DNA of 64,000 nucleotides from Angelakisella massiliensis (GTDB lineage: Bacteria; Bacillota; Clostridia; Oscillospirales; Ruminococcaceae): contig NZ_LT629945.1 in the NCBI RefSeq assembly GCF_900104675.1, positions 315,001 to 379,000 on the forward strand. The letters run 5' to 3'. The position numbers and the translations under genes are program-made. Shown here in pieces: positions 26,208 through 35,885 of the stretch (position 1 is the stretch's first letter; the number at the start of each line of letters is the position of its first letter). The notes beneath the pieces were generated by a model. It was not told where the DNA came from, did not search any database, and was given only the letters and a program-made list of their open reading frames with translations.

Positions 26208-27148
26208 GGAAAGTGCTGACTGCTTACCAGTTCCAGAAAACGTTCCACTGTAACCGGCATATAATCCGACTGATAATAGCAGACGGAAGTAGTCCAATAA
26301 GCACAGTGCTCCCCTGCGATTTTAAAAACCTGTACAGCCTGACGATTGGGTGCGAACCGGCGAACATAATGCTCCGGCAGGAAGGTGAATCCCATCCCCC
26401 GGGAAACCAGCTCAAAGGCGCTGGGAAATCCATAGGTGGAAACAGCCACGGGAGGATGGATTCCCGCCTGCTCCAGGGCAAAGTTGGAGATATGGCGGAT
26501 ACGCTGATTGTGATTGAACTGGACATAGGGTACCGAGGCCAGTTCGCTGAGGGACAGCAGCGGAAGATCATCGTCTCCCACTGGTTTTTCCCCCGTAAGA
26601 GGATACTGCTGTGCAACCACCACACAAAAATCTTCCCTGAGCAGCGGAACATGGACCAACCGCTTGGATTCAAAATTCTGCTTTATGTTCAGCTCCCGGG
26701 GATACTGATGGGTCAGTATCAGGTCCAGTTCTCCCTGAGATAACAACCGTTCCAGTTCGGTACTGTTTTTCTCCTGCAGCCGCACCTCCACCTGGGGATA
26801 TTTTCTTGTATACACCGGCAGGAAGCTGGTGAGAATCAACAAGGTGTTATACCAGGAAGCACCAATGGACAGAGAACCACTGGTGACCTGCTGCATATCC
26901 TCAATCGCTTTGGAAAAATGTTCCCATAACTCCAGAATGTCGCAGGCCACCTTATAATAAAGGGCGCCGGCATCGGTGAGCACCAGACCGGATTTCTGCC
27001 GGTAGAACAGAGGACAGTTGAGTTCCTTTTCAATCCGCTGAACACACTGGGTCAGGGAAGGCTGCGCCACATGAAGCTTTTGAGCGGCGCGGGTAATGTT
27101 TTTCTCCTCCGCAATGGTTTTGATATACAGCAGTTCCTTGTCTTTCAT
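26198..27148 (-). CDS. LysR family transcriptional regulator
   Basis: 316 residues from the ATG ending at 27148; a GTG five codons upstream with AAGGGG close by is an alternative start. Residues 1-60 are the winged helix (YIKTIAEEKNITRAAQKLHVAQPSLTQCVQRIE) and about 90-300 the effector domain (GSLSIGASWYNTLLI, LILTHQYPRELN, SRGMGFTFLPEHYVRRF). It is convergent with the YfcC permease gene, overlapping it by ten bases. It probably regulates the hydrolase and permease genes. A long perfect palindrome lies 37 bases before its start. Confidence 0.88.
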   Translation of the reverse strand: MKDKELLYIKTIAEEKNITRAAQKLHVAQPSLTQCVQRIEKELNCPLFYRQKSGLVLTDAGALYYKVACDILELWEHFSKAIEDMQQVTSGSLSIGASWYNTLLILTSFLPVYTRKYPQVEVRLQEKNSTELERLLSQGELDLILTHQYPRELNIKQNFESKRLVHVPLLREDFCVVVAQQYPLTGEKPVGDDDLPLLSLSELASVPYVQFNHNQRIRHISNFALEQAGIHPPVAVSTYGFPSAFELVSRGMGFTFLPEHYVRRFAPNRQAVQVFKIAGEHCAYWTTSVCYYQSDYMPVTVERFLELVSSQHFPYA

Positions 27149-27184
27149 CGATCTCTTCACCGACCCCTTCTCATCCTCATACAA

Positions 27185-27230
27185 CATACAAACAGCCGCA
27201 TCGGCCTTCACCGGTGCGGCTGTTTGTATG
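27185..27230. repeat. Perfect 16-bp inverted repeat upstream of LysR
   Basis: CATACAAACAGCCGCA and TGCGGCTGTTTGTATG are exact complements around a 14-base loop. No T-run follows on either strand, so it is not a standard terminator. It lies just upstream of the LysR start and could be an operator or a leader hairpin. Confidence 0.65.
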
Positions 27231-27828
27231 TGAAAAACACACTGGAAAACACTGCCATCCCCATACCTCGCCACCGGCACAATCCAACGGAAACGGCATA
27301 AACCCAAGCCGCTTTCAAAAGTCATACATCGTCCATCGCCGTCCTATGATCTGTCAATCGCGGAATGTCATCTTCTGTGATTGTTCCGCCCCTCATTCAG
27401 ACCGTCATGTACCACAGTCAGGAAAAGTTCATCCGGGCGGGGGCCTTTTTTCACATTCTTTTTCTCCACAGCGAATGCCCTGTTTTCTAAAAATATTTTT
27501 CCAAAGCCACAGAATATTTTATCTTTGTTATTCATTATATCAAGGCTGTTTTGAAATGTAAAGTTGCAAGGAAAGGCCTGCCGGCATGATTTCTCAGGGT
27601 GATTCTCCCCTTTTGCAAAACTTCTGTGGGTGACACAATAAAGAATATTTTATCCAAGTCTTTGGAGTGAGACAAAAATTTTAATTGCACTTGTCCTGCA
27701 ATCCACCGGAACGATTCCCTCATAGTACCATGGGAGATTGGCATCTCTTTGTTATAAAGGTTGAAGGACGCAAATTGGCGCGGCAAAGGGCCATCACCTG
27801 TGCAGTTTGGAATAGCGGGATGAGAAGC
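27231..27828. other. Intergenic region, no gene seen
   Basis: The 600 bases between two minus-strand LysR genes are A/T-rich and show no open frame with a ribosome site or recognisable domain. Confidence 0.4.
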
Positions 27829-28758
27829 TCAGTCCGGGACCCTGGAATATAGTTTTTTCAAATGCTCTCCTACCCTTTGGAGCACCGGTTCCGCTTTGCG
27901 CGCGGATCGACAGGCAAACAGAACGTTTCTCTCCAAAACAAAGTTGGGCAGTACACAGAAAACAGGCGATGGAAAAGTCTGCTGAAATGGCACAACTGCA
28001 ATTTCCGCCAGTGTCAGAGTGATCCCTTCCCCTGCAGCGGCAAGAAGATACGCCGTCTCACTATTGCTGATATTGAGGATGTATCCCGGCTTGATGTGAT
28101 ACAAGGAAAACAGCTGATTTATATACCGGGTCAAGCCAAATGAATCATTGCCCATAATGAAAGTTTGACCGTTAAGCCGTTCGGGCTGGAGGACGCAAGG
28201 ATTCTGCGGAGTATTGCCGGTGGTATCCAGCTCTGCCAGTATGGGATGCTGAGCCGGAACAGCCAACAGCAGCTTTTCCCTGGTGATGGTTTCCGCAAAA
28301 AGCTCTGAGGACATCACAGCGGAGCCTAAAATACCTGCATCAACAGTCCCCTTTTTAATCAGCTGTTCCATATCCCCATCTGCTGCCTCACAAATCTGGA
28401 CCGTCAGAGACGGTTCGTGTTTTTTCAGATAGGGCAAAAGCATTGGCAGGATAGATTTTCCACGGTTCAAACCGATTCCAAGAGTAATGTGTTCCGGCTG
28501 CTCCTGAGACATGGAATGAAGCGTACGGAGAAGCCGTTCCCGCTGGGCCTCGATCTTCTGCATTTCCGCAATATAGACCTCACCCTCCCGAGTGATCTCA
28601 ATGGGTGTTTTGCTGCGGTCAAACAGCTTGATGCCCAATTCCTTTTCCAGCCTGTTCAGCCGGAGGGTCAACGCGGGCTGCGTGATAAAAAGCTTTTCAG
28701 CCGCATGGGTCAGATGCCGTTCCTCAGCGATGGCCAATATGTATTCAAATGAGTTCAT
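27829..28758 (-). CDS. LysR family transcriptional regulator
   Basis: 309 residues from the ATG ending at 28758, eight bases after GGAGG; a much longer upstream frame is not used. Winged helix at residues 1-60 (YILAIAEERHLTHAAEKLFITQPALTLRLNRLE). Effector domain with HITLGIGLNRGKSILPMLLP and AAAGEGITLTLAEIA. It is divergent from the enolase-superfamily gene at 28972, separated by 213 bases. This is the classic layout in which a LysR regulator controls the divergent catabolic operon and itself. Confidence 0.9.
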   Translation of the reverse strand: MNSFEYILAIAEERHLTHAAEKLFITQPALTLRLNRLEKELGIKLFDRSKTPIEITREGEVYIAEMQKIEAQRERLLRTLHSMSQEQPEHITLGIGLNRGKSILPMLLPYLKKHEPSLTVQICEAADGDMEQLIKKGTVDAGILGSAVMSSELFAETITREKLLLAVPAQHPILAELDTTGNTPQNPCVLQPERLNGQTFIMGNDSFGLTRYINQLFSLYHIKPGYILNISNSETAYLLAAAGEGITLTLAEIAVVPFQQTFPSPVFCVLPNFVLERNVLFACRSARKAEPVLQRVGEHLKKLYSRVPD

Positions 28759-28971
28759 GCAATCGCCTCCCCGTTTGTAAAGACTGTGGATGAGCCGGAG
28801 GAAATAGTTCAGCTGACACTGATTATTATATCCATGCTTTTGCCACAAGTAAAGGCAGATAACATTTTGCTTATGCAGATAGCACAAAATACAAATTGGA
28901 CAACGAAGTATTTTGAGAATTATAATGAGCGCAACAAAGCATTTCATCACTGAAAAGAGGAGGGTATTGGG

Positions 28972-30051
28972 ATGAAAATCACCAATGTTTATTCTGAAAG
29001 CTACCGCTGGCCCAAAGAAAAACCCATTCAGAACGGAAAGCATACATTCACGCACAATGAGCTGAACCTTGCCATCATTGAGACCGATGAGGGAATCACC
29101 GGTTACGGCAGCAGCTACAATGTGGACTATGTGGAATATCTCAAGCCCTTTTTGGTGGGAGAAAATCCTTTGTGTGTGGAACGGCTGTGGGAGAAAATGT
29201 ATGTCCCCAAATTTTTGGGAAAGAGAAGTATTTCCACCAGAAGCATCTCCGCTCTGGATATTGCCCTGTGGGATATCCGCAGCAAAGCTGCCAACATCCC
29301 GCTTTACCAGCTTTTGGGCGGATATCGGGAAGCTGTACCCTGCTATATCGCCGGCGGCTATTATGGCGAGGGCAAGGGGATCGTGGAACTGCAAAAGGAG
29401 ATGGAGGAGTATTTAAGCTGGGGCATCAAAAACGTCAAGATGAAGGTGGGCGTTCTTTCCATGAAGGAAGATGCTGCCAGGGTAAAGGCTGTCCGGGATG
29501 TGATCGGTGAGGATGTACGCCTGATGGTGGATGCCAACTGCGCATACCGCAGCTACGAGGCCATTGAACTGAGCAAAAGGATTGCAGAATATCACCCATA
29601 CTGGTTTGAGGAACCGGTGATGTCCGATGATTATGAAGGAATGTTCGAGTTTGCAGCCAAAAGTCCCATTCCCTTGGCCACAGGAGAAAATGAGTATACC
29701 TGCTACGGGTTCCGGGACCTCATCGACAGAAGCCGCCCCGCTATCCTCAATCCCGATGCCGGCAGTCTGGGAGGAATTACAGAGTTTATGAAGATTGCCG
29801 CCTATGCTCATTCCAAAAATATTGCTTTAAGTCCTCACGGACAGCAGCAGATTCATATCCAGCTGGATTGCGCGGTACCGGATGTGGTGATGGCGGAATT
29901 CTATCCCCCCCAGTATGACGCAAAAATTTATGACGCCTTTGTCCACCCCATCCGTTTTGACGCAAAAACGGGTATGGTTTCCCCCAACCAGGCACCCGGC
30001 ACCGGTCTTGATATCAACCGAGATGTTCTCCAGAACTTCCGTGTAAAATAA
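28972..30051 (+). CDS. Enolase-superfamily enzyme (mandelate racemase group)
   Basis: 359 residues. N-terminal capping domain, then a TIM barrel with KxK in NVKMKVG (about 153), metal ligands Asp in MVDANCA, Glu in WFEEPV and Glu in LATGENEY, an Asp in ILNPDAGSLGG and a catalytic His in LSPHGQQQIH. The KxK and His-Asp pair place it in the mandelate racemase subgroup, which abstracts a proton alpha to a carboxylate (racemases or acid-sugar dehydratases). The actual substrate cannot be named. The YfcC-type permease gene follows 104 bases downstream and probably imports the substrate; the divergent LysR gene probably regulates both. Confidence 0.88.
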   Translation: MKITNVYSESYRWPKEKPIQNGKHTFTHNELNLAIIETDEGITGYGSSYNVDYVEYLKPFLVGENPLCVERLWEKMYVPKFLGKRSISTRSISALDIALWDIRSKAANIPLYQLLGGYREAVPCYIAGGYYGEGKGIVELQKEMEEYLSWGIKNVKMKVGVLSMKEDAARVKAVRDVIGEDVRLMVDANCAYRSYEAIELSKRIAEYHPYWFEEPVMSDDYEGMFEFAAKSPIPLATGENEYTCYGFRDLIDRSRPAILNPDAGSLGGITEFMKIAAYAHSKNIALSPHGQQQIHIQLDCAVPDVVMAEFYPPQYDAKIYDAFVHPIRFDAKTGMVSPNQAPGTGLDINRDVLQNFRVK

Positions 30052-30155
30052 GGTCTGTTTTATCTGTTGGCTGAGCTGTTTTATATGCCGCCGTCCCGGG
30101 AAGCGGTACATGGAATGGCTGTGATTTTAAATCCATCAGTTTCAGGAGGGTTACA

Positions 30156-31547
30156 ATGCAAGAACAAGGAAAAGTCAAAAAGAAATTAGCAGTTCCTCAT
30201 TCTCTGGCCATTATTGTCGTTGTGATGCTGCTGGCCGCAGCCCTTACCTACATTATTCCCGCGGGCAGCTATGACCGTACCGTCAATGAGGCGGGACAGA
30301 CCGTTGTGGATCCCAATAGCTTTCATTATGTAGAGGCGTCCCCCGTCAATCCTCTCTCCATTTTCAATTACGTCTATACCGGTTTGGATAACGCCAGAAG
30401 CATCATCTTCGTTTTGCTTGCGGCAGGTGGCGGACTGGGCATTATCCTGGATACCGGCGTTTTTCAGGCTGCGGCCGGTACCCTGAGCCGGCGGACAAAA
30501 GGAAAAGAGTCCTTGGTCGTGGCAGTGCTGATGACAGTTTTCTGCCTGCTGTGCGTACCCATCAATCTCAACACCTTTATTCCCTTTGCGCCGTTGGGAG
30601 TACTGATTGCAGCAAGTCTGGGCCTGGACGCCGTTGTGGGTGTCTCCATCATCATGCTGGGAGGTGCTGTCGGCTTCTCCTGCGGCGCCATGAACCTCTC
30701 CAATACCGGCACCGCCCAGCAGCTGGCTGAGCTGGATATCTTTTCCGGTATGGCATACCGTTTGTTCTGTATGGTACCTTTTTTGATCGTCACCATCCTG
30801 TATGTAGTATGGTACGCCAAAAAAGTGAAGAACGATCCCACCAAGAGCTACGTTTACGGCATCAAACTGGACAACAATCTGGATATCTCCAATATTCCTG
30901 AGTTCACCAAAGCCCATATTCTCCCCGCTGTTGCCACTGTTGCGGGAATTGGCTATATCATCTATGTGGCTATTTTCGGTTCTCTCACCAATCAGGCTTC
31001 CACCGCTATTTTCATTTATATGGGCTTTATCGTGGGCATTGTGGCCCGTATGCCTGTCAATAAAATCTGCCGTTCTTTTGTCAATGGCGCCAAAGGAATG
31101 TGCAGTACCGCTATGCTGTTGGGCTTTGCCTATGCTATCAGCGCGATCCTCAACGCGGGCAACGTTATGGATACCGTGGTGTATGCTTTGGCCAGTGTCC
31201 TTTCCGTAGTACCCAACATTCTCCAAGCTCCAGCAATGTTCTTTATGCATATCATTGTCAATCTGTTTGTTACCTCCGGCAGCGGTCAGGCAGCCATCAC
31301 AATGCCGATTTTCATTCCTGTAGCCGACCTGGTAGGCATGACCAGACAAACCGCAGTACTGGCCTTCAACTTCGGGGATGGCTTCTGCAACTTCATTCTG
31401 CCTCATGCCGCGGCAACCATGGGCTTTGTGGGTGCCGCCGGTATTCCCTTCTCCCGGTGGTTTAAATTTGCTGTCAAATTGTTCGCCATCTGGTGTGTGA
31501 TCGGATCACTGCTGCTGATTGTTGCCACAATGATCGGCTATGCCTGA
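30156..31547 (+). CDS. YfcC family permease, copy 2
   Basis: 463 residues; AGGAGGG is 7 bases before the ATG. It shares with the permease at 24825 the N-terminal VPHSLAIIVVVMLLAAALTY, the PVNPLSIFNYV segment, PINLNTFIPFAPLG, GFSCGAMNLSNTGTAQ and VTSGSGQAAITMPIFIPVAD, so the two are clear paralogs. About 12 membrane segments. Differences concentrate in the loop around residue 225 (LDNNLDISNIPEF) and in the first extracytoplasmic loop. Together with the enolase-superfamily enzyme it forms a transport-plus-catabolism unit. Confidence 0.88.
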   Translation: MQEQGKVKKKLAVPHSLAIIVVVMLLAAALTYIIPAGSYDRTVNEAGQTVVDPNSFHYVEASPVNPLSIFNYVYTGLDNARSIIFVLLAAGGGLGIILDTGVFQAAAGTLSRRTKGKESLVVAVLMTVFCLLCVPINLNTFIPFAPLGVLIAASLGLDAVVGVSIIMLGGAVGFSCGAMNLSNTGTAQQLAELDIFSGMAYRLFCMVPFLIVTILYVVWYAKKVKNDPTKSYVYGIKLDNNLDISNIPEFTKAHILPAVATVAGIGYIIYVAIFGSLTNQASTAIFIYMGFIVGIVARMPVNKICRSFVNGAKGMCSTAMLLGFAYAISAILNAGNVMDTVVYALASVLSVVPNILQAPAMFFMHIIVNLFVTSGSGQAAITMPIFIPVADLVGMTRQTAVLAFNFGDGFCNFILPHAAATMGFVGAAGIPFSRWFKFAVKLFAIWCVIGSLLLIVATMIGYA

Positions 31548-31864
31548 TGACCATTGGATTGTCTCAAAAATTGCGCACCTTGATGTACTGCTTTGGAAAT
31601 GGAATGGAGCTGCGTGGCAGGGTAAAACGCCTTTTGTTGTTTTATATTCAAAAGACATTCACCTGGCTATTATACTTTTGGGGCGATATCTCCAGATAAA
31701 ATGGGAAAGTCACAGGTGAACAAACGGCAGCGGTGCCCCCCAACACTACTGTTTATACCTATGTCTGGCAGTCTGTGTCAGTCCCTCCATTTAAGCTTTC
31801 GGCAGCTTTTATCTGTCTGCGGTTGATCACTCAATCCCTTTCCCATTAAGCTTCACCATTTTCC

Positions 31865-31945
31865 GGGACATGGCTTGCTGTCCTCTTTCAGAATGTTATG
31901 CTGTATCTTCATTCTGCCGGAGAGCTGCAAGCCATGTCCCTTTTT
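31865..31945 (+). terminator. Large two-part hairpin with T-run
   Basis: GGGACATGGCTTGC pairs perfectly with GCAAGCCATGTCCC, followed by TTTTT. The 48-base interior forms a second hairpin (CAGAATG / CATTCTG). It lies 320 bases past the permease stop; the sequence between shows no gene. A second, weaker bidirectional hairpin (31,988-32,036) probably ends the convergent kinase transcript. Confidence 0.6.
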
Positions 31946-32050
31946 ACTGTCTTTTCATCTCAAACTTATTTCATCTGTTGGTAAAAGAAAAATCCGGGCA
32001 GAGAAGTCACTGTCTCACCCCAGATTTTTCTTTTTATAAGCTATATGCTC

Positions 32051-33325
32051 TCACAATACCAGTCTTAATCGGAACCAGCCGTCCGTCAGATCAAACTGAC
32101 AGATGGCTCCATTTTTCCGGCAAAAGGCAGCAATGGACTGTACCCCCAAGCCGTGCCCGGCCTGCCGGGTTATGGGCAAACCGTCGCTGTCAAAGAAAAC
32201 CTCACCGGCACAGGGATTGGAAATCTCCAGCATAACGCTGGGCGTTCCCACCATCTTGCAGCGGATCTCCCGCTGCTCCTCCGGCAGCTTCAGATTGGCA
32301 TGGATCGCGTTTTCCAGTGCGTTTGCAATAACAATGGCCAACTCACCCTCATCCACCGGCAGAATTTCAGGAGCGGAGATCTTTGCCTCTACAGGGATAC
32401 CCTGGTTTTTGGCCTGATCAAAGTAAGAGGCGAACACAGCATCCAGTACCGGCGGGCGGCACTACCGGATTACTTTCTGCTCATCCAGCCGCCTTCGGGT
32501 AGCATCCAGAAAATCCAGCGCGGTTTTCTCCTCTCCCCGGGAAATCATCTCCATGACGGCCTGAATCCGGTGGCGCAGGTCGTGGCGTTCCATACGGATC
32601 GAACTCTCCGCAGCTCGCACCGCCTCCATTCGGCCCCGCAGAGCGGACAGCTGCAAAGCGGACAGTTGATTCTCATAGTGGGCACGGTTTTCTTTTTGTA
32701 CCCGCTCAAAAAACAAATACATCAGGTAATAGGAGCAGCCGCACACCACCAGCACACAGCAAGTGAGGATCGATGAGGTTATGGGATCAATTTGCTCAGA
32801 ATGATTGACCACATACATCAGGGTAATGAATGAGACTATAGGAATGATACATAAAATTCCCCAGCTGTGATCCATTTGGTGCAGCATCTTCCGATATGTA
32901 ACGCTGAAGCGCCGCAAAACAAAGAACATGACAATAAAAGAAGCAATGCGCACCAAAAGGGAAAAATATTTATTGTCCCATAAAAACAGTTCTGCCAAAT
33001 TGGCGGTTACCGTCCCAACACAGCCAATAAACAGGGCGGTTGCCATATTAAAAACAGCACGGAAATCCCGGTGATTGGAGCACCAGAGTGTGTCCAAAAT
33101 GTACGGAAGCGTTACAGTGAAAATACCCACACGCATATAAGTCTCCCAGAAATTCAGGAAAAGCAGTCCGATCAAGTTGGCGGAGACAATCATTACCGCT
33201 GTAATGATCCATCGGGTGCGCCAGATCGTGACCGGCTTGCGGAAATCAAGCATCAGCATCACATAGCTGCCCAGAAATATCTGTGAAACTCCTACAAACA
33301 GAGTGTGATAGAAATCCAGTTTCAA
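32051..33325 (-). pseudogene. AgrC-like GHKL kinase interrupted by an in-frame amber codon
   Basis: The frame encodes a kinase paralogous to that at 19044: six hydrophobic segments, then MERHDLRHRIQAVMEMISRG, a coiled-coil helix and the GHKL ATPase domain (IVIANALENAIHANLKL, RQAGHGLGVQSIAAFC). At 32,462-32,464 a TAG stands where the paralog has Trp: VIR*CRPPVLDA here against EIRWCRPPVLDA there. A single TGG-to-TAG change explains it, and the frame is otherwise intact on both sides. The product would stop just before the ATPase domain. With the broken regulator upstream, this looks like a decaying signalling pair. Confidence 0.85.
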
Positions 33326-33367
33326 GCCCCCCTATTCCATCAGTTACTGCTGCGATTTGCCCACTCC

Positions 33368-33507
33368 CTCATCCATTGGCTGCCCAAGCTTTCTTAAACC
33401 CCATTGCTCCACGGCGGACAGCTCAACAGCCCATCTGTCATCCTGCTCCTGTGCCCTGGCAAAATACCGGAAATTCAGCCAAAAGCTGCTGCGTGGAAAA
33501 AAGAAAG
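33368..33507 (-). pseudogene. Remnant of a LytTR response regulator
   Basis: Upstream of the broken kinase, the minus strand reads SFWLNFRYFARAQEQDDRWA, matching SFVLNFQHVAGVNGQMALLN of the intact LytTR regulator at 20318. In another frame it then reads GFKKAWAANG and stops, matching EFKKAWG near that protein's end. So only the last ~45 codons of a regulator survive, with a frameshift. The 5' part is gone, and the LysR gene now abuts the remnant. Confidence 0.7.
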
Positions 33508-34434
33508 TCATGCCGATTCCTCGTTCATACAGGCGCGGATGATGGAAATCAGATCCTGCTCCGCCTTGGAAAGATAGGCGTCGGTTCGATAGAGGATGGC
33601 TACCTTTCGGCTGGCAGGGCCGGTTTCAGACTGCAGGGAGAAATACCGCATCCGGTTGGGCATATCGTCGGCAAAGGGCAGGGCGGGACATAAGGTCACT
33701 CCGATTCCGCAGCCGACAGCATAAAGTACCTGGGCAAGATTGCGCAGCTTCAGGATGACGTGGGGAACCAGTTGCCGCTCCTCCAGATATTGATCGGTAA
33801 ATTTGCGGGAGAGCTGATCCTTGCTGAGCATGAGAAAAGGGCGGTCGATCCAGGCGTCAGGGGCCAGGCAGGGAAAACGGAAGCGGGGATCGTCGTATGC
33901 GCTGTTCTCCAAATGATACGCTGCCGGGGCAGCCAGAACCATCTCCTCGGTGGAGACGACCTCAGTGTGCAGATCCGAGGAATTCTCGGGTATATGAGCG
34001 AACACCAGGTCCAGCTCTCCCAGGCGCAGCTTTTTGAGCAGCGTTTGGGTGTTGTCCTCGTGGACATTGACACAAACTCCGGGATAGCGTTGGTAAAAAC
34101 GGGGCAGAACGCGGGCAATAAAGAAAATTCCCCGGCTCATAGGTACACCGATCTTTATCTGGCCGCTCCGCTGCTGGGCAACGTCGGCCATTGTCCGGAG
34201 CATACCGTTATGCAGATACAAAATTTCGTTTGCGTTCTGGATGAGCTGCTGTCCAGCATAGGTAGGAACCAACTGATGCCCCACCCGCTGGAACAGACAG
34301 ACGTTCAGCTCCTGCTCAGTCTTCTGCAGAAATTTGCTCAGCGCGGGCTGTGAGATATACAGTTCCTGTGAAGCACGGGAGATCGTCCGGTATTTCCCCA
34401 AAGCGGCAATATATTCATAATCCTTCACATTCAT
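33508..34434 (-). CDS. LysR family transcriptional regulator
   Basis: 308 residues from the ATG ending at 34434; GGAGGG is 11 bases upstream. Winged helix at residues 1-60 (YIAALGKYRTISRASQELYISQPALSKFLQKTE). Effector domain with GQIKIGVPMSRGIFFIARVL, DLVFAHIPENSS and VGCGIGVTLCPALPF. It is divergent from the SLC13 permease and amidohydrolase genes (166 bases apart) and probably controls them. Confidence 0.9.
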   Translation of the reverse strand: MNVKDYEYIAALGKYRTISRASQELYISQPALSKFLQKTEQELNVCLFQRVGHQLVPTYAGQQLIQNANEILYLHNGMLRTMADVAQQRSGQIKIGVPMSRGIFFIARVLPRFYQRYPGVCVNVHEDNTQTLLKKLRLGELDLVFAHIPENSSDLHTEVVSTEEMVLAAPAAYHLENSAYDDPRFRFPCLAPDAWIDRPFLMLSKDQLSRKFTDQYLEERQLVPHVILKLRNLAQVLYAVGCGIGVTLCPALPFADDMPNRMRYFSLQSETGPASRKVAILYRTDAYLSKAEQDLISIIRACMNEESA

Positions 34435-34600
34435 CTGCGTTTCCACCCTCCAGCATCCGCCAATATTTTTATAACTTTTAGTTAACAAAATATGATTTTA
34501 TTTAATTTGATTTCATAGTTCTAGGGATTTATAATAATTGTACTAAATAGATGCGCATCTGAAAAGGGTTTTACGAAAAATATGCAGGAGGAATATTTGT

Positions 34601-35860
34601 ATGCAGCCATTGCTCGCGGCAATCATTATGATTGTCTGTATCGTACTGTTCTTCACTGAAAAAGTCCCAATTCTGATGGTGCCTTTGATCGGCGCGCTGT
34701 TGAGTGGCTTGACCGGGCTGATCCCCTTTTCGGACGTTTTCGCGGATTTTGCCAGCAATACGGCGATCCTGATGATCAGCATGAGTATCGTTGGCGCGGC
34801 CATGTTCCAGACCGGTCTGGCCCAGAAGGTGGCCGGCGTGGTCACCAGAATCGGCGGCGGCTCAGAGCGCAGCATCATTCTGATCGCTGTCCTTTCCTCA
34901 ACGGTTCTTTCTGGAATTTTCAATGGTACTTCCACGTTTGTAACTCTCTGTCCCATCATCACTGCCATGTGTGTCGCCAATAAGGTGCCGGTGTCCCGTG
35001 TTTACTTTGCGCTGTCCTATGGCGTCATTTTCGGCAGCTTGCTGACACTGATCGGCAGCAGTATGGGACCCATCTCCTCCGGGGTGCTGGAGGAGGCCGG
35101 CTATGAACCGCTGGGTTTCTTTGAACCGGCAATGCTCGGCGCTCCATTCGCAATCTGCGGCGTCATCTACCTGCTGACCATCGGGCGCAAATTCCTTCCG
35201 GACACCAACGCAATGCCTGAGAAGATGGTGGGTGGTAAGGAGGCACAGAACGCTACACCGGCCAAACTGAAGATCTCCGCGGTAGTCCTGATTGCAATCA
35301 TCCTGACCATGGTGCTTCAGCCGGAAAATCTGCCGTTTTTCATCATCGCGGCAGTGGGCGCGGTGGTTCTGGTGCTGACTGGCTGTCTGAATACAAAACA
35401 GTTCCTGGACGCCATCCCCTGGCAGACGATCTACATTCTGGGCGGTATGTCGGCGGTGGGTAATGCCATCGAGAACAGCGGCGCAGGAGAAATTTTCGCC
35501 AATGCGGTTGTCTCTGTGTACGGCAGCTTCTCCAGTCCGATTATCCTGCTGGCTGTCGTATACCTGACCACCACCATCCTGACCCAGTTTCTCTCCAACT
35601 CCACCTCCGCCATCATTATGGCGCCCATCGCCCTGCTCATCTCTCAGGCGGTGGGGACCAGTGCGGAGCCGTTCGTTATTGCCGCCTATGCGGGTTCCAT
35701 CTCCTCTTTCTGCACGCCGATTGCAACCAATGTTCTGACCTTCATCTATGAACCTGGCCAATACAAATGGCGGCATTATCTGAAGATGGGCATCGGTATG
35801 CAAATCATCTACTTTGTCGTCAGCATGGTCCTGATCCCAATCATCTGGCCGTTCCACTGA
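34601..35860 (+). CDS. SLC13 / DASS family permease
   Basis: 419 residues with about ten membrane segments. Marks of the DASS/ArsB-like superfamily are the repeated NTAILMISMSIVGAAMF and SNSTSAIIMAPIALLIS segments, the latter carrying the SNT/SNS substrate and Na+ motif, plus FNGTSTFVTLCPII in the first half. Such carriers import di- and tricarboxylates or similar anions with Na+. The gene lies 25 bases before an amidohydrolase gene and shares its promoter. The substrate is likely an N-acyl or hydantoin-like acid; this is from context only. Confidence 0.85.
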   Translation: MQPLLAAIIMIVCIVLFFTEKVPILMVPLIGALLSGLTGLIPFSDVFADFASNTAILMISMSIVGAAMFQTGLAQKVAGVVTRIGGGSERSIILIAVLSSTVLSGIFNGTSTFVTLCPIITAMCVANKVPVSRVYFALSYGVIFGSLLTLIGSSMGPISSGVLEEAGYEPLGFFEPAMLGAPFAICGVIYLLTIGRKFLPDTNAMPEKMVGGKEAQNATPAKLKISAVVLIAIILTMVLQPENLPFFIIAAVGAVVLVLTGCLNTKQFLDAIPWQTIYILGGMSAVGNAIENSGAGEIFANAVVSVYGSFSSPIILLAVVYLTTTILTQFLSNSTSAIIMAPIALLISQAVGTSAEPFVIAAYAGSISSFCTPIATNVLTFIYEPGQYKWRHYLKMGIGMQIIYFVVSMVLIPIIWPFH

Positions 35861-35885
35861 CGCAGATTAAAGGAGCGGAGCGTTC

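Noticed and set aside
32462-32464. TAG in the kinase read as pyrrolysine or other recoding
   Set aside because: No pyl genes or recoding signals are visible, and the regulator upstream is also broken, so simple decay is the better explanation.
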